Shown: positions 36,146 to 46,318 of the stretch, piece by piece
How positions within the stretch are numbered: position 1 is the stretch's first letter
Layout: each line of letters begins with the position of its first letter
From: Neobacillus sp. DY30
GTDB lineage: Bacteria; Bacillota; Bacilli; Bacillales; Cytobacillaceae
Length of the DNA stretch: 64,000 nucleotides
NCBI RefSeq assembly: GCF_030123065.1
Contig: NZ_CP126093.1
Span: 3,538,001-3,602,000, forward strand
Direction of reading: 5' to 3'
Notes under the pieces: generated by a model
Told to the model about the DNA's origin: nothing
What the model saw: only the letters and a program-made list of their open reading frames with translations
Databases searched by the model: none
Made by a program: the position numbers and the translations under genes

Positions 36146-37852
36146 TTATCTTCTTTTATTGAGAGAAAAGCCTTTACCTATTGGTGCATCAATAGTGGTT
36201 ACCATGTTGTTAACGGCGCTAAACAAAGCTTTTACAGAGGACGTCATAATATCAGCATCAATTCCGCATCCCCAATATTCAGCACCATCCGTAGAAGTAA
36301 TACCAACATAAGAAACAGCGTTAGACCTTGACCCACTTTCTAGCGCATGCTCCTTATAAGCTAAATCTTTAAATTCGATATCGAGTTGAGTTTGAAGAAT
36401 ATTGCTGATCGCATCAAGTCTTCCATTCCCGTCACCCTTAAATTCATGCACTTCGTTATCAATACTAATTGATACACTCGTTTCGTAATGATTGCCTTGG
36501 ACAGGGCGGTAATTGACAAACGTGAGAGGAGCACTAATATTCACATATTCATGTTTGAAAATTTCGTAGACTTCATCTGGCTTAATTTCCTTATGCATCC
36601 GGTCAGATTCATCTTTCACCTTATATCCGAAGTTTTCACGCATTTTTGCAGGCATATCAAGACCATAATGCTGCTCAAGGATATAGCCGATACCCCCTTT
36701 ACCAGATTGGCTATTAATTCGGATGATATCTCCTTCATATTCTCTGCCAATATCCTTTGGATCAATCAATAGATAAGGTACGGTCCAGTACTGACGCTCT
36801 TCTTCTTCACGCCATTTCATTCCTTTGGAAATGGCATCCTGATGGGAACCTGAGAATGCAGTAAAGACGAGGTCGCCGCCATATGGATGTCTCTCATGAA
36901 CCTTCATTTTTGTCAATTTTTCACACTTTTTAATAATTTCACGGATATTTTCAAAATTAAGCTGTGGATCCACCCCATGTGAATACATGTTCAATGCAAG
37001 GGTAACGATGTCTACATTACCTGTTCTTTCACCATTTCCAAATAGTGTTCCTTCAACCCTCTGCGCTCCGGCAAGCATTCCAAGTTCTGCATCAGCAACT
37101 CCGGTTCCTCTGTCATTGTGCGGGTGAAGAGAAAGGATGACATTGTCACGGTAATTTAAGTGATCTCCCATAAATTCAATTTGGCTTGCGTAAACGTGAG
37201 GCATTGACATGGAAACAGTAGCTGGAAGATTAATAATCACCTTGTTCTCAGCAGTCGGCTGCCAAATATCAAGTACTGCATTACAGATCTCCAGTGCGAA
37301 CTCCATTTCTGTACCCGTAAAGCTTTCTGGAGAATACTGGAACTGGAAGTTACCTTCCGTCTCAGATGCATATTTTTTAAGCAATTTAGCACCAGATACC
37401 GCTATATCGATTATTTCTTCATTTGATTTTTTAAAAACCTGCTCACGCTGTGCTACTGAAGTAGAATTATATAGGTGTACCACCGCTTTGTTTACACCTT
37501 CTAGCGCTTCAAACGTCTTTTTAATAATAGCTTCTCTAGACTGTGTCAACACTTGGACCGTAACATCCTCTGGAATCAAATCTTGTTCTATCAATGTACG
37601 TAAAAACTGAAATTCTGTTTCAGAGGCAGCGGGAAAGCCAACTTCAATTTCCTTGAAACCCACCTCCAACAGCAACTGGAAATATTCTAGTTTCTCATCT
37701 AAGCTCATTGGTACCACTAACGCTTGATTTCCATCCCGCAAATCCACACTGCACCAAGTAGGAGCCTCCGTTATGTACTCCCTTTCTGTCCATTTCAAAC
37801 TTTTGACTGGGGGCATAAAATATCCTCTGGAATACTTTTCAATATTTTTCAT
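36146..37852 (-). CDS. leuA: 2-isopropylmalate synthase (long form)
   Basis: 568 residues, the usual length of the long LeuA type. It shows the HMGL-like barrel: SVDLRDGNQAL (substrate/metal Asp), a TTT-like beta strand, and SLHPHNDRGTG with the two metal-binding histidines. A C-terminal LeuA dimer/regulatory domain (GNGRLDAISN...YKEHALESGSRSNAVSYVGI) follows. It condenses acetyl-CoA with 2-oxoisovalerate, the first committed step to leucine. It stands alone, without leuBCD or ilv genes. A leucine-type T-box directly upstream controls it. Start ATG 37852 with GGTGG upstream. Confidence 0.93.
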   Translation of the reverse strand: MKNIEKYSRGYFMPPVKSLKWTEREYITEAPTWCSVDLRDGNQALVVPMSLDEKLEYFQLLLEVGFKEIEVGFPAASETEFQFLRTLIEQDLIPEDVTVQVLTQSREAIIKKTFEALEGVNKAVVHLYNSTSVAQREQVFKKSNEEIIDIAVSGAKLLKKYASETEGNFQFQYSPESFTGTEMEFALEICNAVLDIWQPTAENKVIINLPATVSMSMPHVYASQIEFMGDHLNYRDNVILSLHPHNDRGTGVADAELGMLAGAQRVEGTLFGNGERTGNVDIVTLALNMYSHGVDPQLNFENIREIIKKCEKLTKMKVHERHPYGGDLVFTAFSGSHQDAISKGMKWREEEERQYWTVPYLLIDPKDIGREYEGDIIRINSQSGKGGIGYILEQHYGLDMPAKMRENFGYKVKDESDRMHKEIKPDEVYEIFKHEYVNISAPLTFVNYRPVQGNHYETSVSISIDNEVHEFKGDGNGRLDAISNILQTQLDIEFKDLAYKEHALESGSRSNAVSYVGITSTDGAEYWGCGIDADIMTSSVKALFSAVNNMVTTIDAPIGKGFSLNKRR

Positions 37853-37883
37853 TTAAAATGACCACCTTTTCGACTAATTTCAT

Positions 37884-38125
37884 AACATAAAAAAGCCTAT
37901 CATCTCATAAGAGACGATAGGCTTTGCCTTCGTGGTACCACTCTTTTTGGTTCGTTAAGAAACAAACGAACCCACTTTAAGACTTGATGACGGCGGTCAA
38001 CCGTTAAGACCTACATATCAGCCTTACCACTCCTGGGCGAGTTGGGGAATTTATTGACTGTCTTTCACCAGCCGACAGCTCTCTTGACAATAAATGATCC
38101 TTAATACTCCCTATCATTGTGTTTT
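37884..38125 (-). promoter_or_regulatory. T-box leader (leucine type) of leuA
   Basis: Minus strand. The conserved T-box AGAGTGGTACCACG (about 37931-37944) pairs with an uncharged tRNA 3' end. It is followed by the terminator at 37891-37926 (AAAGCCTATC arms). Upstream, the Stem I region includes GAGAGC and GGTGAAAG elements, and a CTC triplet at 38039-38041 is a good leucine specifier codon. This is the expected arrangement for antitermination when leucyl-tRNA is uncharged. Confidence 0.88.
37891..37926 (-). terminator. T-box-controlled terminator
   Basis: AAAGCCTATCATCTC and its near-perfect complement (37911-37925) flanking CATAA-type loop, with T6 on the minus strand. Confidence 0.85.
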
Positions 38126-38338
38126 GATCTTTAAATTTTTTATTTTCCTTATTCTATAATAAATTCTGATAATTTCCAAGACTTATTGTAAAACTTTTTA
38201 AACTTATTAATACACCTATCGTTTTACCGGAAACTATTTAAGAAAAAATTAATATTTAATTTAGATTCCTTTTATATTTCCCTATTAGACTAGGTTTATA
38301 CAAAAGATCATTAATTTTATAAAAGGAGTAATATTAAT
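38126..38338. other. AT-rich divergent promoter region of leuA and yisL
   Basis: No ORF or repeat. A TATTAT-type -10 for leuA is possible near 38152-38162. AAAAGGAG just before 38339 is the yisL ribosome site. Confidence 0.4.
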
Positions 38339-38692
38339 ATGACACATGCCCACTTAACATCACTTGTTTTGTCACTGATTTTTCTAATCATCATTGCTGT
38401 TCTTCAGAACAAAGGAAAAAATATTAAAATTTGGCATATGGTTTTACGAGTTACATACATTCTTATAATTGTAACGGGAGGTATCCTATTCTTTGCTGCC
38501 TATTCCATTCCATTATCTTATTATTTGAAAGCCATGCTCGGTATTATTATGATTGGTCTGTTTGAAATGGTGATTGTCAGGAAACAAAAAGGAAAGAAAA
38601 CAGATCTAATATGGATTGCATTCTCTATCGTCCTTGTTATTCTCTTTGCTCTTGGATTTACACTCCCAATGGGATTTGATTTAATAAAATAA
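38339..38692 (+). CDS. yisL: YisL family membrane protein (DUF1516)
   Basis: 117 residues with four membrane helices. The order MTHAHLTS, GKNIKIWHMVLRVTYILIIVTGG and LKAMLGIIMIGLFEMVIVRK matches B. subtilis YisL closely. The family has no known function. Start ATG 38339 has AAAAGGAG upstream. The gene is monocistronic and closes with an unusually long perfect terminator. Confidence 0.9.
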   Translation: MTHAHLTSLVLSLIFLIIIAVLQNKGKNIKIWHMVLRVTYILIIVTGGILFFAAYSIPLSYYLKAMLGIIMIGLFEMVIVRKQKGKKTDLIWIAFSIVLVILFALGFTLPMGFDLIK

Positions 38693-38738
38693 AAAGGAGT
38701 GTTTCTTGGTGCCTGGCACCGTTGAAACACTCCTTTTT
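38691..38738. terminator. Terminator with nested GGTGCC-T-GGCACC palindrome
   Basis: 15-bp perfect outer stem (arms 38691-38705 and 38724-38738). Its loop region is itself a palindrome GGTGCCTGGCACC (38708-38720), which resembles the GGCACC repeats at 13470-13535. Confidence 0.85.
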
Positions 38739-38793
38739 ATTTTATCGAAGAAAACACAATCCTTATATAAATATCTCCTTTATGAGTATTCAC

Positions 38794-39234
38794 CTAATCG
38801 TCTTCAATAATAACCCATGGAATTACTACTTCGAAATCTAGCTGTACGATTGGTTTTGGAAAATCTTCCGGGACAAAAACCAATTCCTTAGAAAGTCCAA
38901 GGATAAAGTTCTCGATACTAATTGTATTTTTATCGATCCAGTTTAAATTGGTGCAAAGCTCTCCTTCAAGGACTCTGCCTATAAAATGATAATTTCCTAT
39001 GTATTGGTGCATACTGCCCTCACCGGGAAATCTTGATAGATGGGCTGGCTTTTGCGGATCAATCCCGAGTGAATAAAAAAATTCTGAAACTGGCGGTGTC
39101 ATAAACATACAGGCTTTTATAAAATTAGTACAATCCAGGCAATCACAAACTTCCAAATCCCGTTTATAATAATCACTGGTCTGATCCACATTGACCTCAA
39201 TCAGCCATTTATCAAATTTAATTTTTTTTAGCAT
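38794..39234 (-). CDS. Hypothetical protein, 146 residues
   Basis: Unrecognised. It contains a cysteine cluster CDCLDC (30-35) and a hydrophobic C-terminal strand region ending VIIEDD. The reading frame continues further upstream, but that part is antisense to the MFS gene. ATG 39234, with AAGGTGG about 12 bases upstream, gives the plausible protein. It may be co-transcribed with the MFS gene 81 bases upstream. The cysteines might bind metal; this is only a suggestion. Confidence 0.65.
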   Translation of the reverse strand: MLKKIKFDKWLIEVNVDQTSDYYKRDLEVCDCLDCTNFIKACMFMTPPVSEFFYSLGIDPQKPAHLSRFPGEGSMHQYIGNYHFIGRVLEGELCTNLNWIDKNTISIENFILGLSKELVFVPEDFPKPIVQLDFEVVIPWVIIEDD

Positions 39235-39314
39235 GGTAAATGAAAGCCACCTTTTACTCTTTTGCAGTATAAATTTTTCAGATTGTTCACTTATAAACAA
39301 ATTAAAATTGCATG

Positions 39315-40580
39315 TTAAGCTTGTAAAACTTTTATACCTGCACTTTTTTCCTCTTTGATCAGAATAGCTCCTATCATCCCCATCAACGAAAACAGAACAG
39401 GAATGATAAACCCATAATGATATCCAATGTTGATAGAATTTTGAGGAAATAGATCTAGTACCTTTCCGAAAACAATCGGTAACAAAACGGCGCTTATAAA
39501 TCCACCCATATTGGAGAATCCTGTTACAACCCCAACTTCTTCTATAGGAAAGGATTTCCGCACCACTGCAAATGTCAATGCACTTGCACCATTTCCAAAA
39601 CCCACTAGGAAAAACAAAACTACTACCAGAATAAATGGAGGGTTCACACCTAATAAAAACAGTCCTCCCCAACTAAGGAAGGTAATGATGTGAACAATGG
39701 TATAAACATTTTTCATAGATCCTAGTCTGCTAGTAATCCAGCTAATTAAAGGTCCGCCAAGAATGGCTCCAAAAAGACCATACATCATTAGCTGGCTAGC
39801 TTCCGAACGGGATAAATCCAGTACATGAATTCCATACGGTACTCCCCATGAACCAATAAACCCGACATATGCCCCAACCAGCCCAAAGTGACATAGAAAC
39901 GTTGCCCAGGCTTGACGTGTTGAAACGATTCGGCGTAGAATCTTCCAAACACTTTCTCGATTATTATTGCTATTCTTTTTCATATCAAGTTCATCTATAA
40001 AGATTTTTTTAGGTTTCAAAACAAGCACAGTATAGAGGAGATAAGATAATAATATTAAAATAATTCCTATTGTTAGGAAAGGTGTTCTCCATCCAGCGAT
40101 TGAAATCCAAACTGAAAAGGGAACAGTCGCCATTAATGAACCGAGGCTCGAAAAAAGCGAAATCACACCCAATAATTTTACAAATTCATTAGATTTAAAC
40201 CACTGGCTTAAAATGATTACCAGGTTGACAAAAATCATCGAATCTCCAATACCAACCAAAAACCGTGAGAAAATCAAAACATATTCATTTGGCGAAAAGT
40301 TGTAAATAATACAGCCAATTCCAGTAAGAATGGTACCCAAAATAAGAAACCGATTGGGACCATACCTGTCCGATAATAAACCTACCGGAATTTGAAACCC
40401 TGCATATGCAAAAAATTGAAAACTGCTCACAAGACCTATAACAGCAGCTGAAACATGAAAATCCTTCATCAATTGATCCGTAATAAGCCCTGGAGCAGTT
40501 CTTTGGCTTATTATGATAAAGTAAGCCAATAAGACGGTACTAAATACGACCCATCTATAACTGCTTTCCTGTTTTTTCAT
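39315..40580 (-). CDS. MFS transporter
   Basis: 421 residues, 12 predicted helices. Motif A GLLSDRYGPNR after helix 2 and the NRFLILGTILTGIGCI...LVGIGDSM region fit major facilitator proteins of the nitrate/organic-anion or NNP-like branch. The loop between helices 6 and 7 is basic (KKNSNNNRE). Substrate unknown. It is followed on the same strand by the gene at 38794. Confidence 0.8.
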   Translation of the reverse strand: MKKQESSYRWVVFSTVLLAYFIIISQRTAPGLITDQLMKDFHVSAAVIGLVSSFQFFAYAGFQIPVGLLSDRYGPNRFLILGTILTGIGCIIYNFSPNEYVLIFSRFLVGIGDSMIFVNLVIILSQWFKSNEFVKLLGVISLFSSLGSLMATVPFSVWISIAGWRTPFLTIGIILILLSYLLYTVLVLKPKKIFIDELDMKKNSNNNRESVWKILRRIVSTRQAWATFLCHFGLVGAYVGFIGSWGVPYGIHVLDLSRSEASQLMMYGLFGAILGGPLISWITSRLGSMKNVYTIVHIITFLSWGGLFLLGVNPPFILVVVLFFLVGFGNGASALTFAVVRKSFPIEEVGVVTGFSNMGGFISAVLLPIVFGKVLDLFPQNSINIGYHYGFIIPVLFSLMGMIGAILIKEEKSAGIKVLQA

Positions 40581-40646
40581 TTCTAATATCCTCTTCTTTT
40601 TGTATAATAAATGAATTACTCTGCTAATTTATTTAATATGGATCCC

Positions 40647-41402
40647 TTACACCTTACCTAGATAACTCCGGGTAAAATTCGGCATAACGATTTTTCCATC
40701 GTGGCTGTATTTTTCAAATAGAATTGTGATGGCTTCAACAAAATGTTGATATTGATCGTCTGACTCTTTAAGTGAATAAGACGCGGAGAGGTTCCTGCCC
40801 AAGAATCCTTCAAAATCCATGACTAAATCATTGGGAAACCTTTTAAATTCAAATTCTCCATTCTCGAAAATTTGATGAAATACTTCCTCACCCTCTCCCA
40901 TCCCACCGCTAAACCCATAAAAGTTAGGACAATATTTTTTGAAGATCTCGGCATTTTCCTTAATGAGAGGGCTGCTAAAATCCCTACTATTCCAAACCAG
41001 GGCAACCTTTGCATCCTGCTTCATAATTCGGTTACATTCTAACTTGAACTTCTCTTGATCAAACCAATGTAATGCCTGAGCCGCGATAACCAGGTCCACG
41101 CTTTTGTCCGGTAAAGTAGTTTCTTCCGCTGAACCATTAATAGATGTAAAATGTTCAAATTGTTGTAAGTGTTTTTCAGCTATTGTTCTCATATCATCAT
41201 TTGGTTCCACCGCTATAACACTGATTCCTCTCTCCAAGAGCTGCCGGGTTAGAATACCTGTCCCTGAACCAATATCTGCAACCCTACTAGCCTTATTCAA
41301 AAATTTCACTGAAAGTAAATAATCGATATACTCATTTGGGTAACTAGGACGAGCTTTTGAATACACCTCTGCCTTCCCACTGAATTTATCTGTTGGATTC
41401 AT
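40647..41402 (-). CDS. Class I SAM-dependent methyltransferase
   Basis: 251 residues. Motif I VADIGSGTGILTRQL (41-55), acidic motif VEPND, and VIAAQALHWFD (about 107-117) give the standard Methyltransf_11/25 fold. The N-terminal PTDKFSGKAEVYSKARPSYP is typical of a Bacillus group of small-molecule methyltransferases whose acceptor is unknown. Start ATG 41402 is preceded by GGGAGGAA. The MFS gene follows 66 bases downstream. Confidence 0.85.
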   Translation of the reverse strand: MNPTDKFSGKAEVYSKARPSYPNEYIDYLLSVKFLNKASRVADIGSGTGILTRQLLERGISVIAVEPNDDMRTIAEKHLQQFEHFTSINGSAEETTLPDKSVDLVIAAQALHWFDQEKFKLECNRIMKQDAKVALVWNSRDFSSPLIKENAEIFKKYCPNFYGFSGGMGEGEEVFHQIFENGEFEFKRFPNDLVMDFEGFLGRNLSASYSLKESDDQYQHFVEAITILFEKYSHDGKIVMPNFTRSYLGKV

Positions 41403-41651
41403 ACGAAATTCCTCCCACTGTTGTGGTCAAGTTTATGTTTAAGGAAAGTACTTTAATAACGGGAATACCTATGTAAGTTCAAAAATACAATACGATCATG
41501 GAGATACTGGTGGCGATGACACTGGAGAATAGTATAAACTGAACTCCACTCAAATGTAATCTTACATTACCATAAAATGAAAAAAACATCTCTTACTATA
41601 TCTTATGTGGAAAAAGCTCTACTTCTATTGAAGTAAAGCACCCTTTTTAGG

Positions 41652-42629
41652 TTATGTTCTATACAACGTTATGACTACATTCCCCTTCTTGTGCCCTTTC
41701 TCAACATATCGATGAGCCTCAACGATTTCATCAAATGTATAATACCGGTCTATGACAACCTTTAACTTCCCTGATCCCACAAGCTCTTTAAGGTAGTTTA
41801 GTGCATCTGCTGTTTCAGGTGAATTTCGACTTAATATTAATTTCTTGCTGGTTGTCAATTGGGTCCATAACATTCTAGCATTTGGCAGCGGTTCAGTAAT
41901 ATTTATATAGACACCGTCCTTTTTTAACATTTTCATACAATCTGTAAATTGACTTTTGTTGACAGCTTCAAAGATGACATCATACGTCTCGCCTTTACTG
42001 GAAAAGTCCTCCTTGGTGTAATCTATTACCTTATCAGCTCCTAGCGATTTTACCAACTCTAAATTTGACGAACTACAGACCCCAGTAACTTCTGCACCAA
42101 AATACTTGGCGAGTTGTACTGCATAACTTCCTACACTACCTGAAGCACCATAAACAAGGACCTTTTGACCTTCCTTTATATTAGCTTTTCTAAGAAAGAA
42201 TAATGCTGTTCGAGCTCCTATAGGAATGGCGGCCGCTTCCTCATAAGTGATATTAGAAGGTTTTATGGTCACAGGACCATCTTCCGGGAGACACTTATAT
42301 TCCGCATAAGCACCAAAACTCTCTAGAGAAGCTGCAAAAACTTGGTCACCTTTCTTAAATCTTTTAACATCTTTCCCAACTGACTCGACCTCTCCAGCTA
42401 ACTCCATCCCTAATACCTCTTTTTTTGGTTGTTTGAATCCAAGTGATATTCGTGCAGGCAGCCAAAAAGCGGGTGGCACCAAAAAACCTCTTGATCGGAT
42501 ATCCGCTACTGTGACAGTTGTCGCTTTTACTTTTACTAGTAATTCATGATCTTTAGGTATTGGTTTGTCTACCTCTTTTAATTGAAGAACATCAGGCGGA
42601 CCGTACTTTGTGTACACGATTGCTTTCAT
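41652..42629 (-). CDS. Zinc-independent medium-chain dehydrogenase/reductase (quinone oxidoreductase type)
   Basis: 325 residues. GroES-like N-terminal domain with [18 protein letters not shown], and Rossmann motif [19 protein letters not shown] (NADPH-type) at about 150-168, then [10 protein letters not shown]. The structural zinc cysteines of alcohol dehydrogenases are absent. It probably reduces quinones or enones with NADPH in the cytoplasm. The stop lies near 41652, and no strong terminator follows. Confidence 0.85.
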   Translation of the reverse strand: MKAIVYTKYGPPDVLQLKEVDKPIPKDHELLVKVKATTVTVADIRSRGFLVPPAFWLPARISLGFKQPKKEVLGMELAGEVESVGKDVKRFKKGDQVFAASLESFGAYAEYKCLPEDGPVTIKPSNITYEEAAAIPIGARTALFFLRKANIKEGQKVLVYGASGSVGSYAVQLAKYFGAEVTGVCSSSNLELVKSLGADKVIDYTKEDFSSKGETYDVIFEAVNKSQFTDCMKMLKKDGVYINITEPLPNARMLWTQLTTSKKLILSRNSPETADALNYLKELVGSGKLKVVIDRYYTFDEIVEAHRYVEKGHKKGNVVITLYRT

Positions 42630-42727
42630 TTATCCTCCTCCTATTCGCTATAGTAATAAATATCTATAGTTACAATGAATTAGAACAACAGTTTTACAGT
42701 ATTTGGAATGCTATTAAACATAAAAAA

Positions 42728-42769
42728 ACAGAAAATTTGCAAGTGAATAAGAACTTGCAAATTTTCTGT
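42728..42769. terminator. Terminator of mqo
   Basis: 17-bp perfect stem (ACAGAAAATTTGCAAGT and complement) with A7 upstream, T on the minus strand. Confidence 0.85.
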
Positions 42770-42808
42770 TCTTTAATGGTTGCTTATTGTTTTTCAACAT
42801 TTAATGTA

Positions 42809-44308
42809 TTAACTATAAACTAGCTCTTTTTCCTTTAAACCGAGCGACTGCTCAGTCGATGAATGAATGTCGCGCAGCAAATCTGGATTATTCATTAGTG
42901 ACACACCATAAGAAGGGATCATTTCCTTTATTTTCGATTCCCACTCATTAATATGTTGTGGGAAGCATTTTTTAATTACCTCAAGCATAACGTGAACAGC
43001 TGTAGATGCACCTGGTGAAGCACCTAGTAAAGCTGCGATTGAACCATCAGAAGCAGTGATGACTTCCGTACCGAATTGAAGCGTTCCTTTGCCTGCATCC
43101 GTATCTTTAATAACTTGTACTCGCTGTCCGGCTACAACTAAATCCCAATCCTCACTTTTGGCGCTCGGGATAAATTCACGTAACTCTTCCATACGTTGTT
43201 CTTTTGATAACATTACTTGCTGAATCAAGTATTTTGTCAATGGCATTTCTTTTGCGCCTGCAGCTAGCATCGTTAATACATTATTAGGCTTTACCGATGT
43301 TACTAAATCGAGCATAGAACCTGTTTTTAAGAATTTAGGTGAGAAACCTGCAAATGGCCCAAATAATAATGATTTCTTATTATCAATAAATCTTGTATCA
43401 AGATGTGGAACAGACATTGGCGGAGCGCCAACCTTCGCTTTTCCATATACTTTTGCATGATGCTGCTCTACAACTTCAGGATTATTACATACCATAAAGA
43501 TACCGCTTACTGGGAAACCGCCGATATTTTTCCCTTCAGGAATGCCGGATTTTTGGAGTAAATGCAAGCTTCCACCTCCGCCTCCGATAAAGACGAATTT
43601 TGCGGTATAGCGTTTTACATTACCGCTAAACTGATTTTGAACCTTCAATTCCCACAAGCCATCGTTGGTGCGTTTAAGATCAGTAACACCATGATTGTAT
43701 TTAATATCCACATTTTTATTTTCTAAATGATTAAACAACATGCGCGTTAACGCACCAAAGTTAACGTCTGTTCCAGAATCGATTTTTGTTGCCGCAATTG
43801 GTTCATTCCATACACGGCCTTCCATAATAAGTGGGATCCAGTCCATCAGTTTTTCTGGATCATCAGAAAATTCCATTCCCTGGAAAAGCGGATTTTTTGT
43901 GAGCGCTTCAAAACGTTTCTTTAAAAAAGTTACATTTTGTTCCCCTTGAACTAAACTCATATGTGGCAATTGTCTAATAAATTCCTGCGGATTCTGTATA
44001 AGACCGCTGTTTACAAGGTATGACCAAAACTGCATGGAAACCTGAAACTGTTCATTAATACTTATCGCTTTACTAATATCTACAGATCCATCTGGTTTTT
44101 CGGTCGTGTAGTTAAGCTCGCATAGTGCGGCATGCCCCGTTCCCGCATTGTTCCATTCGTTAGAGCTTTCCTCTCCTGCGTTTTCGAGTTTCTCAAAAAC
44201 TTTTATTTCCCATTCCGGTACTAATTCTTTTAAGATTGTCCCCAAAGTGGCACTCATGATTCCGGCGCCAATTAATATGACGTCTGTTTTAGTTTCTCCG
44301 TTGCTCAT
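42809..44308 (-). CDS. mqo: Malate:quinone oxidoreductase
   Basis: 499 residues, the usual length for Mqo. FAD motif [11 protein letters not shown] (about 12-22), then [39 protein letters not shown] and [16 protein letters not shown] are the Mqo signatures. It oxidises malate to oxaloacetate and passes electrons to the membrane quinone pool. ATG 44308 is chosen because AGAAGG lies 9 bases upstream; a TTG at 44317 touches that site. Confidence 0.95.
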   Translation of the reverse strand: MSNGETKTDVILIGAGIMSATLGTILKELVPEWEIKVFEKLENAGEESSNEWNNAGTGHAALCELNYTTEKPDGSVDISKAISINEQFQVSMQFWSYLVNSGLIQNPQEFIRQLPHMSLVQGEQNVTFLKKRFEALTKNPLFQGMEFSDDPEKLMDWIPLIMEGRVWNEPIAATKIDSGTDVNFGALTRMLFNHLENKNVDIKYNHGVTDLKRTNDGLWELKVQNQFSGNVKRYTAKFVFIGGGGGSLHLLQKSGIPEGKNIGGFPVSGIFMVCNNPEVVEQHHAKVYGKAKVGAPPMSVPHLDTRFIDNKKSLLFGPFAGFSPKFLKTGSMLDLVTSVKPNNVLTMLAAGAKEMPLTKYLIQQVMLSKEQRMEELREFIPSAKSEDWDLVVAGQRVQVIKDTDAGKGTLQFGTEVITASDGSIAALLGASPGASTAVHVMLEVIKKCFPQHINEWESKIKEMIPSYGVSLMNNPDLLRDIHSSTEQSLGLKEKELVYS

Positions 44309-44578
44309 TTTTACCAACCTTCTTTTAGAAATTTGCAGAAAGGTGCACGGTAACGCTAAATCAAGCCGAACAACTCACACCTTTTCTGTATTAATGTTTA
44401 CCATATTGTAATGTATTAAGATTGAATTATAGATTAACTATATACTATTATATGATAATTATAAATTATTTAAAAGCTTCTAGATAGTGTTAATTACTTT
44501 AACAAATCCTAGAAATATTATTAAGCTTCTTGTATAAATATAAATTTGACCACATTGTTTTTTATATTAGAAAACAAT
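44309..44578. other. AT-rich region upstream of mqo
   Basis: No ORF, repeat or riboswitch recognised. It should hold the mqo promoter; several TATAAT-like boxes exist and none stands out. Confidence 0.4.
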
Positions 44579-44610
44579 GGAAGCCCTCGCGTTAAAAAAC
44601 GAAGGCTCCT
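44579..44610 (-). terminator. Terminator of the argH-like gene
   Basis: Imperfect stem GGAGCCTTCGTT / AACGCGAGGGCTTCC on the minus strand, then a T-rich tract. Confidence 0.6.
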
Positions 44611-44645
44611 TTATACCGCCTACATCAGCAGTTTCCATGATATTC

Positions 44646-46166
44646 TTATTCATGCTCAGTCCATCTCTTAATGATTTCCTTAACTTTTAAGACTGTGGTG
44701 GTAAGGTCTTCTTGTCTTTCCTTTAACCACTTTACTAATTCTTCCTGTTCCTTTAATCGAACTTTTATTGTTTTTTCCATTCTGCTCGGACTAGGTCCCC
44801 CTTGCAGATCCCGAATTTGAACAAAATATTCAGGGCTCAGGCATTGTTTTAATTCCTCTTCAGTTAAAACAGATTCCTTACCTGCAATTTTTTTGGATTG
44901 CTCGTTTAAAAGCTCCAATGTTAAGGATTCTATTGAAGTTTTTCCTGTATTCATTAATTCCTTAACTGTTGAACTTACAACGTGGTGAGCCTGACGGAAT
45001 GAAAGACCTTCTTTTCGCACGATGGTATCTGCCAATTCAGTCACGGTCGCAAAGCTTTCTTTTGCTCTCTTAAGAAGGGTTTCTTTATTAACCTCCATCG
45101 TGAGTAAAACAGCCGTTAATAAATCATAAATGCCTCCGAGTCTTTCAATTGCTTTCCAGATATACGGCTGCATATCATCCTCTGTATCCACAATATCTCC
45201 GAATGGTGTATTATGGAGCATGAGTAAGACTGTTTGGCAATCTCCTGCTACACTTGATAAAAGAGCCCTCATATGTTCCATTGAAACAGGATTTCTTTTT
45301 TGCGGCATAATGGAACTAATTTGCACATAAGGGGCGGAAAGAAGAAATGCACCATACTCTTGTGTACCCCATAATAAGAAGTCTTGCATTGATCTTCCTA
45401 AATTTAATGCCGACAACTGAACAGCAGTAGCTGTCTCGGCTATATAATCAGCACCAGCAACCGCATCCCAGGCATTATCAATCATCTCCTCGAACCCTAG
45501 AAGGTCTTTCATGCGTTCCCGATTTATCGGAAATCCTGAAGTTGTTAAGGCTGCAGCTCCCATACTGCTGCGATTCACCGTTTTATAGGCTGCTTGCAGC
45601 CGATAAATATCTCTAGTGAGCATATCGGTCATCGCATTAAAATAATGACTCAATGTAGTTGGCTGCGCCTGCTGTGTGTGTGTATATCCAATCATGACCG
45701 TTTCTTTATGCTCATCGGTCAATTCGATAAGACCCTCCCGAAGTGTTAAGCCCTTTTCTATCAAAAATAAAAGTTTCTTGCGCAATGTCATACGGTAAAT
45801 GGCAATTCCCATATCATTTCGGCTTCTTGCGATATGAAGGTTTCCTGCAATATCACCTGCATCTTCGATCAGAGAATGTTCAACTTCAAAAAATAAGTCC
45901 TCAAATTCCCCTGTGTAGCTTCTTCTTTTAATATCATCCATATCTAAGGTAGAAACGGCTTTCGCTATTTTAACGGCTTCTTCTTTTTCAACAAGACCTT
46001 GCTCTACCAACATTATTAAATGAGCTTGATGAATTTCCACCATTGAGTCTAAAAATTGTTGCTTTGCCTCATCATAGGCAGGTTCAAGAACCATGGATGT
46101 ATAGGTTTTTGAAGGAAAAATCGTACCTTCTTTTTTTATAATTTTCTCTCGAAGTGATATTTTCAC
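44646..46166 (-). CDS. Argininosuccinate lyase-like protein (stand-alone)
   Basis: 506 residues. It has the fumarase/aspartase superfamily signature SSIMPQKRNP (about residues 283-292), TGYTHTQ-like (IGYTHTQQAQPTT) and HIARSRND, as in ArgH. ArgH splits argininosuccinate into arginine and fumarate. Normal ArgH is about 460 residues and follows argG; here argG is absent and the protein has a ~40-residue longer C-terminus. It may act on a related substrate. GTG start 46166 with GAAGGGA upstream. Confidence 0.8.
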   Translation of the reverse strand: MKISLREKIIKKEGTIFPSKTYTSMVLEPAYDEAKQQFLDSMVEIHQAHLIMLVEQGLVEKEEAVKIAKAVSTLDMDDIKRRSYTGEFEDLFFEVEHSLIEDAGDIAGNLHIARSRNDMGIAIYRMTLRKKLLFLIEKGLTLREGLIELTDEHKETVMIGYTHTQQAQPTTLSHYFNAMTDMLTRDIYRLQAAYKTVNRSSMGAAALTTSGFPINRERMKDLLGFEEMIDNAWDAVAGADYIAETATAVQLSALNLGRSMQDFLLWGTQEYGAFLLSAPYVQISSIMPQKRNPVSMEHMRALLSSVAGDCQTVLLMLHNTPFGDIVDTEDDMQPYIWKAIERLGGIYDLLTAVLLTMEVNKETLLKRAKESFATVTELADTIVRKEGLSFRQAHHVVSSTVKELMNTGKTSIESLTLELLNEQSKKIAGKESVLTEEELKQCLSPEYFVQIRDLQGGPSPSRMEKTIKVRLKEQEELVKWLKERQEDLTTTVLKVKEIIKRWTEHE

Positions 46167-46318
46167 CTTGGTCCATCCCTTCTGTCTCTTAAAATTCAGG
46201 CCAGTTTTTGATTAGATTAAATATAATGTGTTCCACATTATTACTTATTTACTATAGTACATAAAAGAAAGGAAAAATGGGAACGCTATTTTAGTTATTT
46301 GTGAAAGGGGTTTCGAAA

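Noticed and set aside
39235..39672. Upstream extension of the 38794 gene to 292 residues
   Set aside because: The extra codons are antisense to the MFS gene and have no ribosome site or domain.
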